This document shows, in pieces, positions 1-9,043 of a DNA stretch of 64,000 nucleotides. This DNA is from Maioricimonas rarisocia (GTDB lineage Bacteria > Planctomycetota > Planctomycetia > Planctomycetales > Planctomycetaceae), in assembly GCF_007747795.1 (NCBI RefSeq), contig NZ_CP036275.1:6564001-6628000 (forward strand). The letters are read 5' to 3'. Within the stretch, counting starts at the first letter, position 1. Every line of letters starts with the position of its first letter. The notes beneath the pieces are model-generated. The model was not told the DNA's origin and searched no databases. It saw nothing but the letters and a program-made list of their open reading frames with translations. The position numbers and the translations under genes are program-made.

Positions 1-429
1 ATGGCGGCCGGCTTCCCCACCCACCACGTCATGGCGATCCGGCCGGACGGGCAGGGGAACGTCACCGACTCGCACGTCGCCTGGCACAGCACCGAATCGA
101 AGTGCTACGTCCCGTCGCCGGTCGTGGCGGGCGGGTACCTGTTCGTGCCGGACGATCGCGGAACGGCCAGCGTCTACGACACGCAAACCGGCGAGCGGGT
201 CTGGCGGGACCGGCTGGGCCGGCACTTCAGTGCTTCGCTGGTGACCGCTGAAGGACGCGTTTACTTCACGGCGGACGACGGCATCGTCAAGGTTCTGTCG
301 GTCGCTGCCGAGCCGAAGCTGCTGGCCGAGAACCGGCTCGGCGAGTACTGCTACGCGTCGCCGGCGATCTCGGATGAACGGATGTACTTCCGCGGCGAGA
401 AGCACCTGTTCTGTGTCGGGGAGAGGTGA
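1..429 (+). CDS. PQQ-like beta-propeller (BamB-type) protein, C-terminal part
   Basis: The frame is open from the left edge, so the true start is probably outside the window. The 142 visible residues hold repeated blades with the pattern of outer-membrane-assembly or quinoprotein-like propellers: a value is compared, shown and stored (PSPVVAGGYLFVPDDRG, then SASLVTAEGRVYF, then ASPAISDERMYFRG), each carrying the Gly/Tyr-Phe strands typical of PQQ-repeat domains. Such proteins are usually exported and act as scaffolds or bind ligands. No catalytic residues can be assigned from this piece. The family assignment is fairly safe, the role unknown. Confidence 0.7.
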   Translation: MAAGFPTHHVMAIRPDGQGNVTDSHVAWHSTESKCYVPSPVVAGGYLFVPDDRGTASVYDTQTGERVWRDRLGRHFSASLVTAEGRVYFTADDGIVKVLSVAAEPKLLAENRLGEYCYASPAISDERMYFRGEKHLFCVGER

Positions 430-442
430 GTCTTGAGAGTAG

Positions 443-460
443 GCTGGGACTGGTCCCAGC
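443..460. repeat. Palindromic repeat module R1, copy 1
   Basis: GCTGGGAC and GTCCCAGC form 8-bp inverted arms around a 2-nt centre. The same module recurs near 29501, 37124, 44307 and 48086, always in non-coding gaps. Confidence 0.75.
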
Positions 461-552
461 ATTGCTTCGATCAAGGGGGAAATGTGTAGAGAGTGTGACG
501 GCACGCGACTGGCGGCATCGCCAGACGTAATATGCATCGCACATCGATCCTC

Positions 553-1432
553 CCGTGACGCACCTTTCGCTTGTCTCACGTGAACAACGTTCGAATGGTG
601 CGTCGCCTGGCGGCGACAGCACCCGACATTCTGCCAGCTCGCGTAAGGGGTGGCTGGGGTCGAGCCGAAGCCCTGTAGGGTGTGTCACGGCAAATGACTT
701 TTCCACGAGCCACCCTCTTCGAAGTGCCGTAAGCCGAAACCTCCGTGACGCACCACACGCTATTGTGCGCGAAGCGACTGCGGACGGTGCGTCGCCTGGC
801 GGCGACGGCACCCTACATTTTGCCATCTCGCGTAAGGGGTGGCTGGGGTCGAGCCGAAGCCCTGTAGGGTGTGTCACGGCAAGTGACTTTTCCGCGAGCC
901 ACCCTGTTCGAAGTGCCGCAAGCGGAAACCTCCGTGACGCACCGATCAGAAGTCGTCCACAACCGGCATGCGAATGGTGCGTCGCCTCCGGCGACGGCAC
1001 CCGAGATTCTGCCAGCTCGCGTAAGGGGTGGCTGGAGTCGAGCCGAAGCCCTGTAGGGTGTGTCACGGCAAATGACTTTTCCACGAGCCACCCTATCCGA
1101 AGTGCCGCAAGCGGAAACCTCCGTGACGCACCACACGCTGTTGTGCGCGAAGCGACTGCGGACGGTGCGTCGCCTGCGGCGACAGCACCCTACATTTTGC
1201 CATCTCGCGGGAAGGGTGGCTGGGGTCGAGCCGAAGCCCTGTAGGGTGTGTCACGGCAAGTGACTTTTCCACGAGCCACCCTATCCGAAGTGCCGCAAGC
1301 GGAAACGTCCGTGACGCACCGATCAGAAATCGTCCACAACCGGCATGCGAATGGTGCGTCGCCTGCGGCGACAGCACCCTACATTCTGCCAGCTCGCGTA
1401 AGGGGTGGCTGGGGTCGAGCCGAAGGCGAGCC
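553..1432. repeat. Tandem array of 189-bp units with alternating (dimeric) organisation
   Basis: The landmark GTGCGTCGCCT begins units at 598, 787, 977, 1165 and 1354, a spacing of 188 to 190 bp. The last copy is truncated near 1432 and a partial tail precedes the first. Units alternate between two linker types: units at 598 and 977 end with a CACACGCT-TTGTGCGCGAAGCG linker, units at 787 and 1165 with a GATCAGAA-TCGTCCACAACC linker, so the real period is a 378-bp dimer. Every full unit carries an inverted pair, GGTGTGTCACGG and CCGTGACGCACC. Several frames are open through the array on both strands, but they repeat the same peptide and look like by-products. I regard the array as non-coding. 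Confidence 0.85.
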
Positions 1433-1745
1433 CCCAGTAAATCCGGCTGCTATGGCCTCGACGCTTCAAAACAGCGATCCTCCGCCATTGAGCCTGCGAA
1501 CCACGCCCTTCACTTCGCTCCAGTGCGTGCCACCGGAACAAAAACAAGGCAGACAGGAATGTCTGCCCCACCTGGCCTGCACCAATGGAGCTCGATACCA
1601 GCACGAAGCGCCAGCGAATGCGCAAACGGCTCGCAGAGCCGTGGCACCCTGTTCGGGCCTCCTCCTCCCCCCGGTTGCCTGCTGGCCGCCGATTGCCGAA
1701 CATGACCCGCAGCCGTACGACGTCCCCAGATCAGCGAGCCGCATC
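1433..1745. other. Intergenic stretch with dispersed repeat modules
   Basis: This gap before the epimerase gene holds a GACAGGAATGTCTGCCCCAC module at 1552-1571 and a CGGCTCGCAGAGCCG hairpin at 1627-1641. Both recur at 29.4 and 29.6 kb. No gene is apparent, although the frame of the epimerase is open upstream through this stretch. Confidence 0.6.
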
Positions 1746-2693
1746 ATGCCCCCCATCGTTATCCATCACGAGAACTGCGAAGCCACGATCCTCCCCGAGA
1801 TCGGCTTCAACTGCGTCGCCTTCCGCGTCTGGATCGACGGCGAACCGATCGACGTCATCGACACGACACCGGAGTTCCTCGAAGGCGAAGGACGCCCCAG
1901 CGGCAACGGCATCCCGATCCTGTTCCCGTTTCCCAACCGCATCGAACAGGGAAAGTTCTCCTGGGAGGGGAAGGAGTATCAGCTGCCGCTCACGCCCGGG
2001 CATCCGCATGCACTGCACGGCTTCGTGCTGAATCGCCCCTGGCGGGTGACGCGACAGGGAGAGAACTTCGTCATCGGCGAATGGCAACTGAGTGTCGATG
2101 CCCCCGAACTCGAGCCACACTGGCCGACCGATTGCCGAATCGAGATCCGGTATGCGATCAAGGAACAGGTGCTCCGGTCCGACATCCGCATCGTCAATCC
2201 GGACGAGCGGCCGATGCCCTGGGGCTTCGGGACGCACGCCTACTTCAAGCTGCCGCTCGGATCGTCTGGAGCCGTCGAGCACTGTCTGATTCAGGCCCCC
2301 GCCCACAAGCAATGGGAACTGGAGGAGTGCATTCCCACGGGGGCGATCCTGGATGTACCGGCAGAGAAGGACATCCGCACCGGAGCCTACGTTTCGCGAA
2401 CGAAGATGGACGACGTCCTGACCGACCTGCGACCAACCGGCAGCATGCTGGAATGCGTCATCCTCGATGAGCAGGCGGGCATCGAGATGATCCAGGCCTG
2501 CGATCCGGAGTTCCGTGAGCTGGTCGTTTTCACACCACCCGGTCGCGACGCAGTCTGCATGGAGCCATACACCTGCGTCACCAACGCCATCAATCTGCAG
2601 CAGCAGGGGATCGACGCCGGCTGGCAGACGCTCGAACCGGGAAGCATGTACGAGACGTGGATCGAGATGACGGCCCGCCGCCTGATCGTCTGA
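1746..2693 (+). CDS. Aldose 1-epimerase (galactose mutarotase) family protein
   Basis: A 315-residue protein that should interconvert the alpha and beta anomers of a sugar, or bind a hexose or hexose-6-phosphate, in the cytoplasm. Family hallmarks are visible: a PFPNRI strand (61-66), HALHGF with a candidate substrate histidine (88-93), GTHAYF with the second conserved histidine (H164), and the C-terminal MEPYTC segment that carries the acidic catalytic residue in this family. There is no signal peptide. The start was set at the ATG where similarity to the family begins. The frame is open far upstream, but that part is the tandem repeat array and is unlikely to be translated. The natural sugar is unknown. 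Confidence 0.85.
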   Translation: MPPIVIHHENCEATILPEIGFNCVAFRVWIDGEPIDVIDTTPEFLEGEGRPSGNGIPILFPFPNRIEQGKFSWEGKEYQLPLTPGHPHALHGFVLNRPWRVTRQGENFVIGEWQLSVDAPELEPHWPTDCRIEIRYAIKEQVLRSDIRIVNPDERPMPWGFGTHAYFKLPLGSSGAVEHCLIQAPAHKQWELEECIPTGAILDVPAEKDIRTGAYVSRTKMDDVLTDLRPTGSMLECVILDEQAGIEMIQACDPEFRELVVFTPPGRDAVCMEPYTCVTNAINLQQQGIDAGWQTLEPGSMYETWIEMTARRLIV

Positions 2694-2706
2694 GGCGCGT
2701 CGATCG

Positions 2707-3951
2707 TCAGGTCGTCGGCGGATCGCTGAGCCACTGTCCGGAGCGAATTGCCGCCACCGGCCGTGATCCGGGTGCGAGCAGTGCCCGCCACGGATCGTCG
2801 CCATCCCCATCGAGTTTGAAGAGGGCCAGATCGGCCGCCTTGCCCGCTGCGAGTGTTCCTCGATCCGCATCGATGCCGAGGGCGCGGGCGGCATTGCTTG
2901 TGACGAGCCGCAGCAGCGTCTCGGCCGGGACGTCGGGGTGAGCGTCGGCGAGGAACCGCACTTCGTCCCAGAGGTTCAGATCGGGGTTGGAGGCCCGGCT
3001 GTCGGTCCCCAGCGTCACGTTCACGCCGCGCGCGAGCATCGTGCGCCAAGGATGCGGAGAGTGCTGAAAGAACGCATGCGTCCTCGGACAGTAAACGACC
3101 GAGACGTGCGGATGATCGGCGAGCCAGTCGATCTCGTCGGACTCGAGATAGTTGCCGTGTACGACAAGGGCGCGGGGCACGTCCGCGAGTAGCTTCAGCC
3201 AGTCGAGCGGTCGGCTGCCGGGCGGAAACAGCCCCTCCTGCCAGACGCCGAAGTTTCGCAGCATCGCGACCAGCGGCCCGGTTCCCCCGGCAAGCAATTG
3301 CAGCTCTTCGGTCGTCTCGGCAAGGTGGATGGCGACCGGCAGGTTGGCGTCGCGGGCGATCTCGAGGGTTCGCCGGTACAGCTCCGGATGCACCGTGAAA
3401 GGCGTGTGCGGGCTCAGTCCGAATCGGGACTGTGGGTCGTCTTTCACCGCGTCAGCAATCGACTCAGCGGTTTCGACCTGGGCCGTGATGGCCTCGTCGG
3501 TCAGTCCGAGCAGTTCCTGGAAGCGAACGACTGCCGGGGCCCCTTCCGACAGCCGCACATCGTCCCAGCCGCTCGTCGCGATCTCGGCGAGCATCGTCAC
3601 GCCGCTGCGGGCCGACTCATCCAAACCGATACGAATCGCTTCGGCCGCTGGCCGCTTCCGCTCGCGTCGCCACTGCACGACGGAGCCAATCCACGACGCG
3701 AACGGCCGGGGTGGCTGCAGCGGCGAGGTGATTGTGCTGAATTCGAGGTGCGTGTGGGCGTTGATCAGTCCGGGGAGGATCGCACTGTTGCCCAGGTCGA
3801 GCGTTGAACCGCTGCGAATCGGACCGACGTAGTCAATCCGGCCGCTGGCGATCCCGATCTCGCCATTCTCGATCGGCTCACCGGCAACCGGAAACAGCCA
3901 TCGCGCCTGCAGTCGCACCCCGTCTGCCTGAGTGTCGCCATGCCTGTCCAT
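2707..3951 (-). CDS. Amidohydrolase (cytosine deaminase/chlorohydrolase-like metal-dependent hydrolase)
   Basis: A 414-residue cytoplasmic enzyme of the amidohydrolase superfamily. It should hydrolyse a C-N or C-Cl bond on a purine-, pyrimidine- or triazine-like ring. The metal site is readable in order: NAHTH (H66, H68), IHLAE (H209), VVHGN (H265) and TLGTDS (D317), plus the SNPDLNLWDE segment typical of the deaminase branch. Its start lies 31 bp after the stop of the ABC permease gene, so the two are probably cotranscribed, with the permease gene first. The substrate cannot be read from sequence; guanine-, S-adenosylhomocysteine- or aminodeoxyfutalosine-type deaminases are all possible. Confidence 0.8.
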   Translation of the reverse strand: MDRHGDTQADGVRLQARWLFPVAGEPIENGEIGIASGRIDYVGPIRSGSTLDLGNSAILPGLINAHTHLEFSTITSPLQPPRPFASWIGSVVQWRRERKRPAAEAIRIGLDESARSGVTMLAEIATSGWDDVRLSEGAPAVVRFQELLGLTDEAITAQVETAESIADAVKDDPQSRFGLSPHTPFTVHPELYRRTLEIARDANLPVAIHLAETTEELQLLAGGTGPLVAMLRNFGVWQEGLFPPGSRPLDWLKLLADVPRALVVHGNYLESDEIDWLADHPHVSVVYCPRTHAFFQHSPHPWRTMLARGVNVTLGTDSRASNPDLNLWDEVRFLADAHPDVPAETLLRLVTSNAARALGIDADRGTLAAGKAADLALFKLDGDGDDPWRALLAPGSRPVAAIRSGQWLSDPPTT

Positions 3952-3982
3952 GCCGAGAGTTCATCCCTGTCGCGACTGCGGC

Positions 3983-6397
3983 TCAGACGACCTGCACCGG
4001 TTCCTGCGTCTGCTCGCCGGTCGGCGCGGGGGTTTCTCCGGTCGCCCCTTCGATCAGGACCGGTTCGTCGCCGCGATAACGAACGAGCCACCGCAGCATC
4101 ACGAGGCTGACCACACCGGCCACGACGAGGGTGGGCCAGTCGTAGCGGATGACCATCGCTTCGCCCATCCGTTCGACCGAGAACAACCACGTCAGCGGTG
4201 CGGAGTCGAACAGCTCGGGGGGAATGCGGGCCTGAGCGACCTGCAGCCCGTTGAAGATGAAGTGGAACAGCACTCCCGGCCAGAGGCTGCCGCTACGAAT
4301 CGCCAGCAGTCCCAGCACGATCCCCAGCAGCATCGCGTTAAATACCTGCTGAGGAATCATGTGCACGACACCAAAGGCAATCGACGACATGATGATCGGC
4401 AGCCACGTCCGTCCTGACCTCTGCAGACCGCTGAGGATGAATCCGCGGAACGCCAGTTCTTCGCAGATGGCCGGCGTCACGGCAAAGGCCAGCATCGGCA
4501 GCCAGAGAGGCAGGTCTTCGTCCGACATCGCCTCGAGCATCCGGGCAGCTCCCGGCGGGAGTTGCGGGAAGAACCACCGCAGGTGGGCCAGCAGTTCAAT
4601 GGCCAGCGGCTGCAGCGTGAGTGCCAGCACGATTGCCGCTCCCCACATCCGCCCGCTTGGCCAACGCAGTTTGAGCGTCGCCCGCACGTCGGTGGTCAGC
4701 ATGATGGCCATCAGCATCGCCGGCGAAGCGACCGTCGCCAGCAGATACATCATCTGCAGCGTGAGTGCACGGGAACTGGTCGGCTCGGCCACGAGGGCAT
4801 CCCGCATGACGCCGAACGACGCGAACTGCAGCAGCATGATGATGACGAAGCAGAAGGCCGCTTCGGTGAAGCTGGGCGTCGGCTCCTTGTCCCGCATCAG
4901 GTGCCGGATCCACAGTCCCAGCTCGAATCGCTCCGCCTCGCGGAACAGGATGTCTTCCCGCTGGAACAGATCGATCGCCCACCAGAGTGCCAGCATGCTG
5001 TACGCAACGCTGGTAACCAGCACCGGCACGGCGTACAGCGAGAGCAGGGCGGTATTGGCCTGTGCCAGCAGCAACCCCTTGAGCAGCAGGGCCGGCCCGA
5101 CAACTGGGATGATGCTGTAGAACGCAGTGATCTCAACTGCCGGGTTGAGGCAGAACATCGTCAGCCCCATGGTCACCATCAGCAGCGGGGTGAGGTAATA
5201 CTGTCCCTCCTTGCTGCTGCGGGCGAACATGGCGAGCGCGAGACTGAGGGCGCTGAACAACGCCGCCAGCGGAATCGCCAGCAGCAGAACCCAAGCCAGC
5301 GAAGTGAACGGTGGGAACGCGACGTCGCCGAACTGCGACAGCTTGCCTCCGCCGGCCACGCTCATCATGTGCCTGCCGGTAAACCCCATACTGATCAGGT
5401 TCAGCAGGGCCGTGCAGAGACTGAACAGCATCACGGTGAAGAACTTGCCGGTTACGATCTCGGTCCGCGTCGCCGGGCAGATCAGCAGGGTTTCCATCGT
5501 GCCCCGTTCCTTCTCGCCGGCTCCCAGATCGATGGCCGGGTAGAAGGCACCGGTGACCGCCATGATCACCAGCAGGGCGGGGAAGATCTTGCTCCAGACA
5601 TTGGCGGCGATCTGGTCTTCCTTGGCCAGGTCGACATCGGTCGCATCGACCGGGGTGTGCAATCGCTGGGGCAGGTTCGCTTCAGTGAGACGCCGCTGAA
5701 GCACCTTCTGCTCCCAGTTGCGGACCGCTTCGCGAACGCGGTGGTAGGCAATCGTCGACTTTTCATCCGCCCCGTTCTGCAGAATCACGGGACGTGGGCC
5801 ATCGTCAGGAAGTGCCTCGCCGGTCCGGGCCGCGAGCTGCGCATTCATGCTCTCGACGTGCTCGCGGAACCCCTCCGGAACAACGATGAGAACCTGGGCG
5901 GGGCTCTGGCTGAACCAGGCAGCGATCTCCTCACGAAGTTCGTTCTCACGGGCAATCAACTGCCGGTAAGCGGCTTCGTCTTCTTCTCTTTCTGCCCCGC
6001 GGCGGGCGACAGTGACCTGTGCGAGTTCCTCGATGCGTGGCCGCATGTCGATTGCCGACTCGAGGTAGGCGCGCTCGGCTTCGGTCAGATCGGCGGTTTC
6101 GTCCCGGAGCATCGCGTCGGTGATGACCCGCAGCTTCTCGGCATCTTCGGCCACATAGAAGTAGTCAGAGATGAATCGGTCACCGGCGATCAGTGGCGGT
6201 GGCGGCAGATCGTCCGCCCCCAGCACGACGACGGTTCGCATCTGCTCCGAGAAGGTCACCGTCATCTGCACGATGCCCATCCCCAGAGCGGGGTAGAGCA
6301 GCAGCGGCAGGACGGCCACCATGAACAGCGTACGACGGTCGCGCAGCTGATCCCGCACTTCCCGCAGAAAGATCAGCCTGATGTTTTTCCAGCTCAT
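3983..6397 (-). CDS. ABC-2 (NatB-like) permease fused to a CPBP intramembrane protease
   Basis: An 804-residue membrane protein. The N-terminal half is an ABC-2 exporter permease of the NatB type: a first membrane span near residue 20, a long hydrophilic extracytoplasmic loop, then five or six spans. The C-terminal part is a CPBP (Abi) glutamic intramembrane protease with all motifs present: EExxxR (E646, E647, R651), FxxxH (H679) and HxxxN (H712, N716). It lies 74 bp downstream of its ATPase gene. The ATG at 6397 was chosen because the ABC-2 homology starts there (MSWKNIRLIF). An upstream in-frame start would overlap the ATPase gene. Regulated proteolysis coupled to export is an inference. 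Confidence 0.85.
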   Translation of the reverse strand: MSWKNIRLIFLREVRDQLRDRRTLFMVAVLPLLLYPALGMGIVQMTVTFSEQMRTVVVLGADDLPPPPLIAGDRFISDYFYVAEDAEKLRVITDAMLRDETADLTEAERAYLESAIDMRPRIEELAQVTVARRGAEREEDEAAYRQLIARENELREEIAAWFSQSPAQVLIVVPEGFREHVESMNAQLAARTGEALPDDGPRPVILQNGADEKSTIAYHRVREAVRNWEQKVLQRRLTEANLPQRLHTPVDATDVDLAKEDQIAANVWSKIFPALLVIMAVTGAFYPAIDLGAGEKERGTMETLLICPATRTEIVTGKFFTVMLFSLCTALLNLISMGFTGRHMMSVAGGGKLSQFGDVAFPPFTSLAWVLLLAIPLAALFSALSLALAMFARSSKEGQYYLTPLLMVTMGLTMFCLNPAVEITAFYSIIPVVGPALLLKGLLLAQANTALLSLYAVPVLVTSVAYSMLALWWAIDLFQREDILFREAERFELGLWIRHLMRDKEPTPSFTEAAFCFVIIMLLQFASFGVMRDALVAEPTSSRALTLQMMYLLATVASPAMLMAIMLTTDVRATLKLRWPSGRMWGAAIVLALTLQPLAIELLAHLRWFFPQLPPGAARMLEAMSDEDLPLWLPMLAFAVTPAICEELAFRGFILSGLQRSGRTWLPIIMSSIAFGVVHMIPQQVFNAMLLGIVLGLLAIRSGSLWPGVLFHFIFNGLQVAQARIPPELFDSAPLTWLFSVERMGEAMVIRYDWPTLVVAGVVSLVMLRWLVRYRGDEPVLIEGATGETPAPTGEQTQEPVQVV

Positions 6398-6470
6398 CCG
6401 ACATCCCGACGCCAATGGCATCCTGATTGGCGACCGCACCCGAAGGGGAGGCGGCCAGTGGCTACAGCGA

Positions 6471-7271
6471 TCACGCCTCCGCTTCGGCAAGAGACTGTTC
6501 ATCGTGACGGCGGATCAGTTCGAAGAACAGTTCCTCGACGTCCGGTTCGTTGTACCGGTCCGCCAGTTCTTCGAGCGTGCCGCTGGCCAGAATGCGTCCC
6601 TTGTGAATGATCGCCACCCGGTCACACAGCTTCTCGACTTCCCGCATGATGTGCGTCGAAAAGATGATGCACTTTCCCTGGCCCTTCAGTGATTCGATGG
6701 TCTGCAGCACGGCCCGGGCCACCAGCACATCCAGTCCGCTCGTTGGCTCGTCAAAAATGAGCACCGGCGGATCGTGGACGATCGTGCGGGCAATCGAGAC
6801 CTTCTGCTTCATCCCGGTCGACATCTTCGACCCGAGCATGTCGCGGAACTCGTTCATCTGCAGCGTCGAGAAGATCTGTTCCAGCCGGTCCTGCAGGACG
6901 GACTCTTCCAATCCATACAGTCGGCCGTAGTACTCGACGAGCTCCCATGCGGTCATCCGGTCGTAGATGCCGGTGTTGTTCGACATGAAGCCGATGTTGG
7001 CCCGCACATGCTCGGGATGGGCGACCACGTCGTAGCCGGCGACCAGGGCCCGCCCGTGCGTCGGCTTGAGCACGGTACTGAGGATTCGCAGACAGGTCGT
7101 TTTACCCGCGCCATTGGGGCCGAGCAGCCCGTAAATCTCGCCGGCCCGCACGTCGAAGCTGACGTGGTCGAGGGCGAAAACCGGGCCCCGTTTGAGGTCC
7201 GAGAACTCCTTGGCGAGATTCTCGACGCGAATCATCGGCGGGTGGTCCGCCGGGGTGGTGGAAGTGGCCAT
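6471..7271 (-). CDS. ABC transporter ATP-binding protein (NatA-like)
   Basis: A 266-residue ATPase that should power the permease encoded just downstream. Walker A is GPNGAGKT (51-58), the signature region is STGMKQK (151-157), and Walker B with the catalytic Glu is [11 protein letters not shown] (about 171-181). The H-loop follows at [13 protein letters not shown]. The Q-loop position reads SNN rather than Gln. The start is the ATG at 7271; a GTG two codons upstream is an alternative. It is the first gene of a leftward set: ATPase, permease-protease, amidohydrolase. The transported substrate (sodium, drug or peptide) is unknown. Confidence 0.9.
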   Translation of the reverse strand: MATSTTPADHPPMIRVENLAKEFSDLKRGPVFALDHVSFDVRAGEIYGLLGPNGAGKTTCLRILSTVLKPTHGRALVAGYDVVAHPEHVRANIGFMSNNTGIYDRMTAWELVEYYGRLYGLEESVLQDRLEQIFSTLQMNEFRDMLGSKMSTGMKQKVSIARTIVHDPPVLIFDEPTSGLDVLVARAVLQTIESLKGQGKCIIFSTHIMREVEKLCDRVAIIHKGRILASGTLEELADRYNEPDVEELFFELIRRHDEQSLAEAEA

Positions 7272-7600
7272 CGGCACTCAGTTCTTCGAACCGGACAAAC
7301 GCAGGCAGATCGCGCCCCGCGGGGGCCGTCCCTGCATCGTAACTCTTACGCCACGAGCAGGCGACCGCAGTCGGGAAGGTGAGCTCCCCGTGAGATTTCC
7401 ATAAACCCCCGGCGGTAACGGTGCGATTACGCAACCACCCCGTCCGGTCGGTCGTCCTGCCGCCGGTGCAACACGATTTCGGCACCGGGCGTTCCCCGAG
7501 ACGAAGTCGCCGACCTGAGGAAAACCGGGAAAAAGTCATTGACAACGCGAACGGGAACCGAAACACTGTACTATCCAACTAGCATAGCGGACACCGAGCC
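7272..7600. promoter_or_regulatory. Divergent intergenic region between two ABC operons
   Basis: This gap must hold the promoters of both the leftward NatA-like operon and the rightward YtrA operon. Ahead of the rightward gene there is a perfect TTGACA at 7539-7544 and a TACTAT at 7569-7574, but the 24-bp spacing is too long for a normal sigma-70 pair, so only one of them may be used. CTAT and ATAG (7571-7587) form a weak inverted pair that could be part of an operator. No gene is seen. Confidence 0.3.
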
Positions 7601-8002
7601 ATGCTCTTTCACGTCGATACCGACAACGGCATCCCGATCTACGAGCAGATTGCCCGGCAGGTGAAATACGCCGTCGCCAATTCCGCACTGCAGATCGGCG
7701 AGCACGTCCCTTCCGTCCGCGAAATGGCGACACGGCTGGCGGTGAATCCCAACACCGTCGCCCGCGCCTACCGCGAACTGCAGGCGGAGGGGGTCCTGGT
7801 GCCGATCCGCGGGACCGGTCTGGCCGTCACACCGGAAGCACCGAAGATCTGCCGGGACGATCGGCTCGAACTGATTCGCCAGCGATTGCGTTCGGTCCTC
7901 GGCGAAGCCCGCCGCAGCGAACTGGCTGACGACGAGATTCGTCAGCTTTTCGAAACCGAGCTTTCCTCTCTTTCGGCCGCGCCAGCCACCACGTCGACAT
8001 AG
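7601..8002 (+). CDS. GntR-family transcriptional regulator, YtrA subfamily
   Basis: A 133-residue protein made almost wholly of the GntR winged-helix domain (about residues 10-75; PSVREMATRLAVNPNTVARAY forms the recognition region) followed by a short helical tail, as in the YtrA branch, which lacks a large effector domain. YtrA regulators repress their own operon with an adjoining ABC transporter, and here the stop is 18 bp before the ABC ATPase gene, so autoregulation of this operon is likely. Known YtrA members respond to cell-wall antibiotics; that is family knowledge, not visible here. Confidence 0.88.
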   Translation: MLFHVDTDNGIPIYEQIARQVKYAVANSALQIGEHVPSVREMATRLAVNPNTVARAYRELQAEGVLVPIRGTGLAVTPEAPKICRDDRLELIRQRLRSVLGEARRSELADDEIRQLFETELSSLSAAPATTST

Positions 8003-8020
8003 CCTCCAGCGGAGTCCGCA

Positions 8021-8974
8021 ATGAGTCCGGTCGTTCATCTCGACAACGTCACGAAACGCTACCGCAACGTCACTGCCCTCGAAAATGTGTCGCTGAAAAT
8101 CCCGCCGGGCGTCGTCTGCGCTCTGCTGGGTGCCAACGGAGCCGGCAAGACGACTGCCATTCGCGTATTGCTCGGCCTCGAACCGGTTGATTCCGGGACG
8201 GCGAGTGTCCTGGGCATCGACAGCAGTACCGGCGGGCTGGAGATCCGCAGCCGCGTCGGTTACGTCGCCGAACAACCGTCGCTGTACGACTGGATGACGG
8301 TCGAGGAGATCGGCTGGTTTGCGGCCGGCTTCTATCCCCTCGGCTACGCCGAGGCATACGACCGCTACACGCGACGCTTCGCTCTGGAGGCGGGCAAGAA
8401 AGTCCGCGAACTCTCGAAGGGAATGCGGGCCAAAGTCGCACTGTCGCTGGCGCTGGCACACTCGCCCGATCTGCTGATTCTCGACGAGCCGACCTCGGGA
8501 CTCGACGCACTGGTGCGACGGGAATTTCTCGAAAGCATGGTGGATGTCGCCGCCGAAGGACGCTCGGTCCTGCTTTCCAGCCACCAGGTCTCGGAAGTCG
8601 AGCGTGTCGCCGACATGGTGGCCATCCTGCTGGGAGGCCAACTGGTCTGCGTCGAACGGCTCGACGAACTGAAGCGGACGACCCGCGAGGTGGTGGTCAC
8701 GCTTCCGGATGCCTCGACGGCCCCGCCGTCCATGCCGGGACAGGTGTTGGCGCATGTCCCCTTCGGTCACGAGCACGCCTGGATGGTGCGTGACCTCGAC
8801 GAGGCCCGCCTGGCAGAAGTCTGCCGCGACGTCGGTCCGTTCTCCGTCCGCACACCGGGACTGGAAGACATCCTGCTGGCGCTGCTGCGGGAATACCGCA
8901 CACCAGGGTGGGCGCACCGCGCGAAAGCCGCGACCGGCACGACGTCCGGGACGGCGTCGGCGACACCCGGCTGA
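8021..8974 (+). CDS. ABC transporter ATP-binding protein
   Basis: A 317-residue ATPase for the membrane protein encoded next. Walker A GANGAGKTT spans 37-45, the Q-loop glutamine is Q85, the signature is LSKGM (131-135) and Walker B is LLILDEPTSG (151-160, catalytic E156). The H-loop is SSHQVSEVERVAD. The last 80 residues form the C-terminal regulatory extension found in many ABC-2 export ATPases. GGAG sits 7-8 nt before the ATG. It is second in the operon of regulator, ATPase, permease and putative lipoprotein. Confidence 0.9.
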   Translation: MSPVVHLDNVTKRYRNVTALENVSLKIPPGVVCALLGANGAGKTTAIRVLLGLEPVDSGTASVLGIDSSTGGLEIRSRVGYVAEQPSLYDWMTVEEIGWFAAGFYPLGYAEAYDRYTRRFALEAGKKVRELSKGMRAKVALSLALAHSPDLLILDEPTSGLDALVRREFLESMVDVAAEGRSVLLSSHQVSEVERVADMVAILLGGQLVCVERLDELKRTTREVVVTLPDASTAPPSMPGQVLAHVPFGHEHAWMVRDLDEARLAEVCRDVGPFSVRTPGLEDILLALLREYRTPGWAHRAKAATGTTSGTASATPG

Positions 8975-9043
8975 TCAACAGCCAGCATCGACGGCGGCAA
9001 CGACGATTCCCGGACACCTCGATGGCACCTGAGGAACAGACTC

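Noticed and set aside
287-1377. Long open frames on both strands through the 189-bp array
   Set aside because: They encode the same peptide over and over in several frames at once, lack ribosome sites and follow the repeat period; they are by-products of the array.
553-1432. CRISPR array
   Set aside because: Units are 189 bp with near-identical full length and only two linker types, unlike short repeats with unique spacers; no cas genes nearby.
1248-1745. Extended N-terminus for the aldose epimerase
   Set aside because: The frame is open but lies in repeat modules; family similarity starts at 1746.
4562-6610. A 682-residue plus-strand frame opposite the permease-protease gene
   Set aside because: Gln/His/Arg-rich shadow; the minus strand has complete catalytic motifs.
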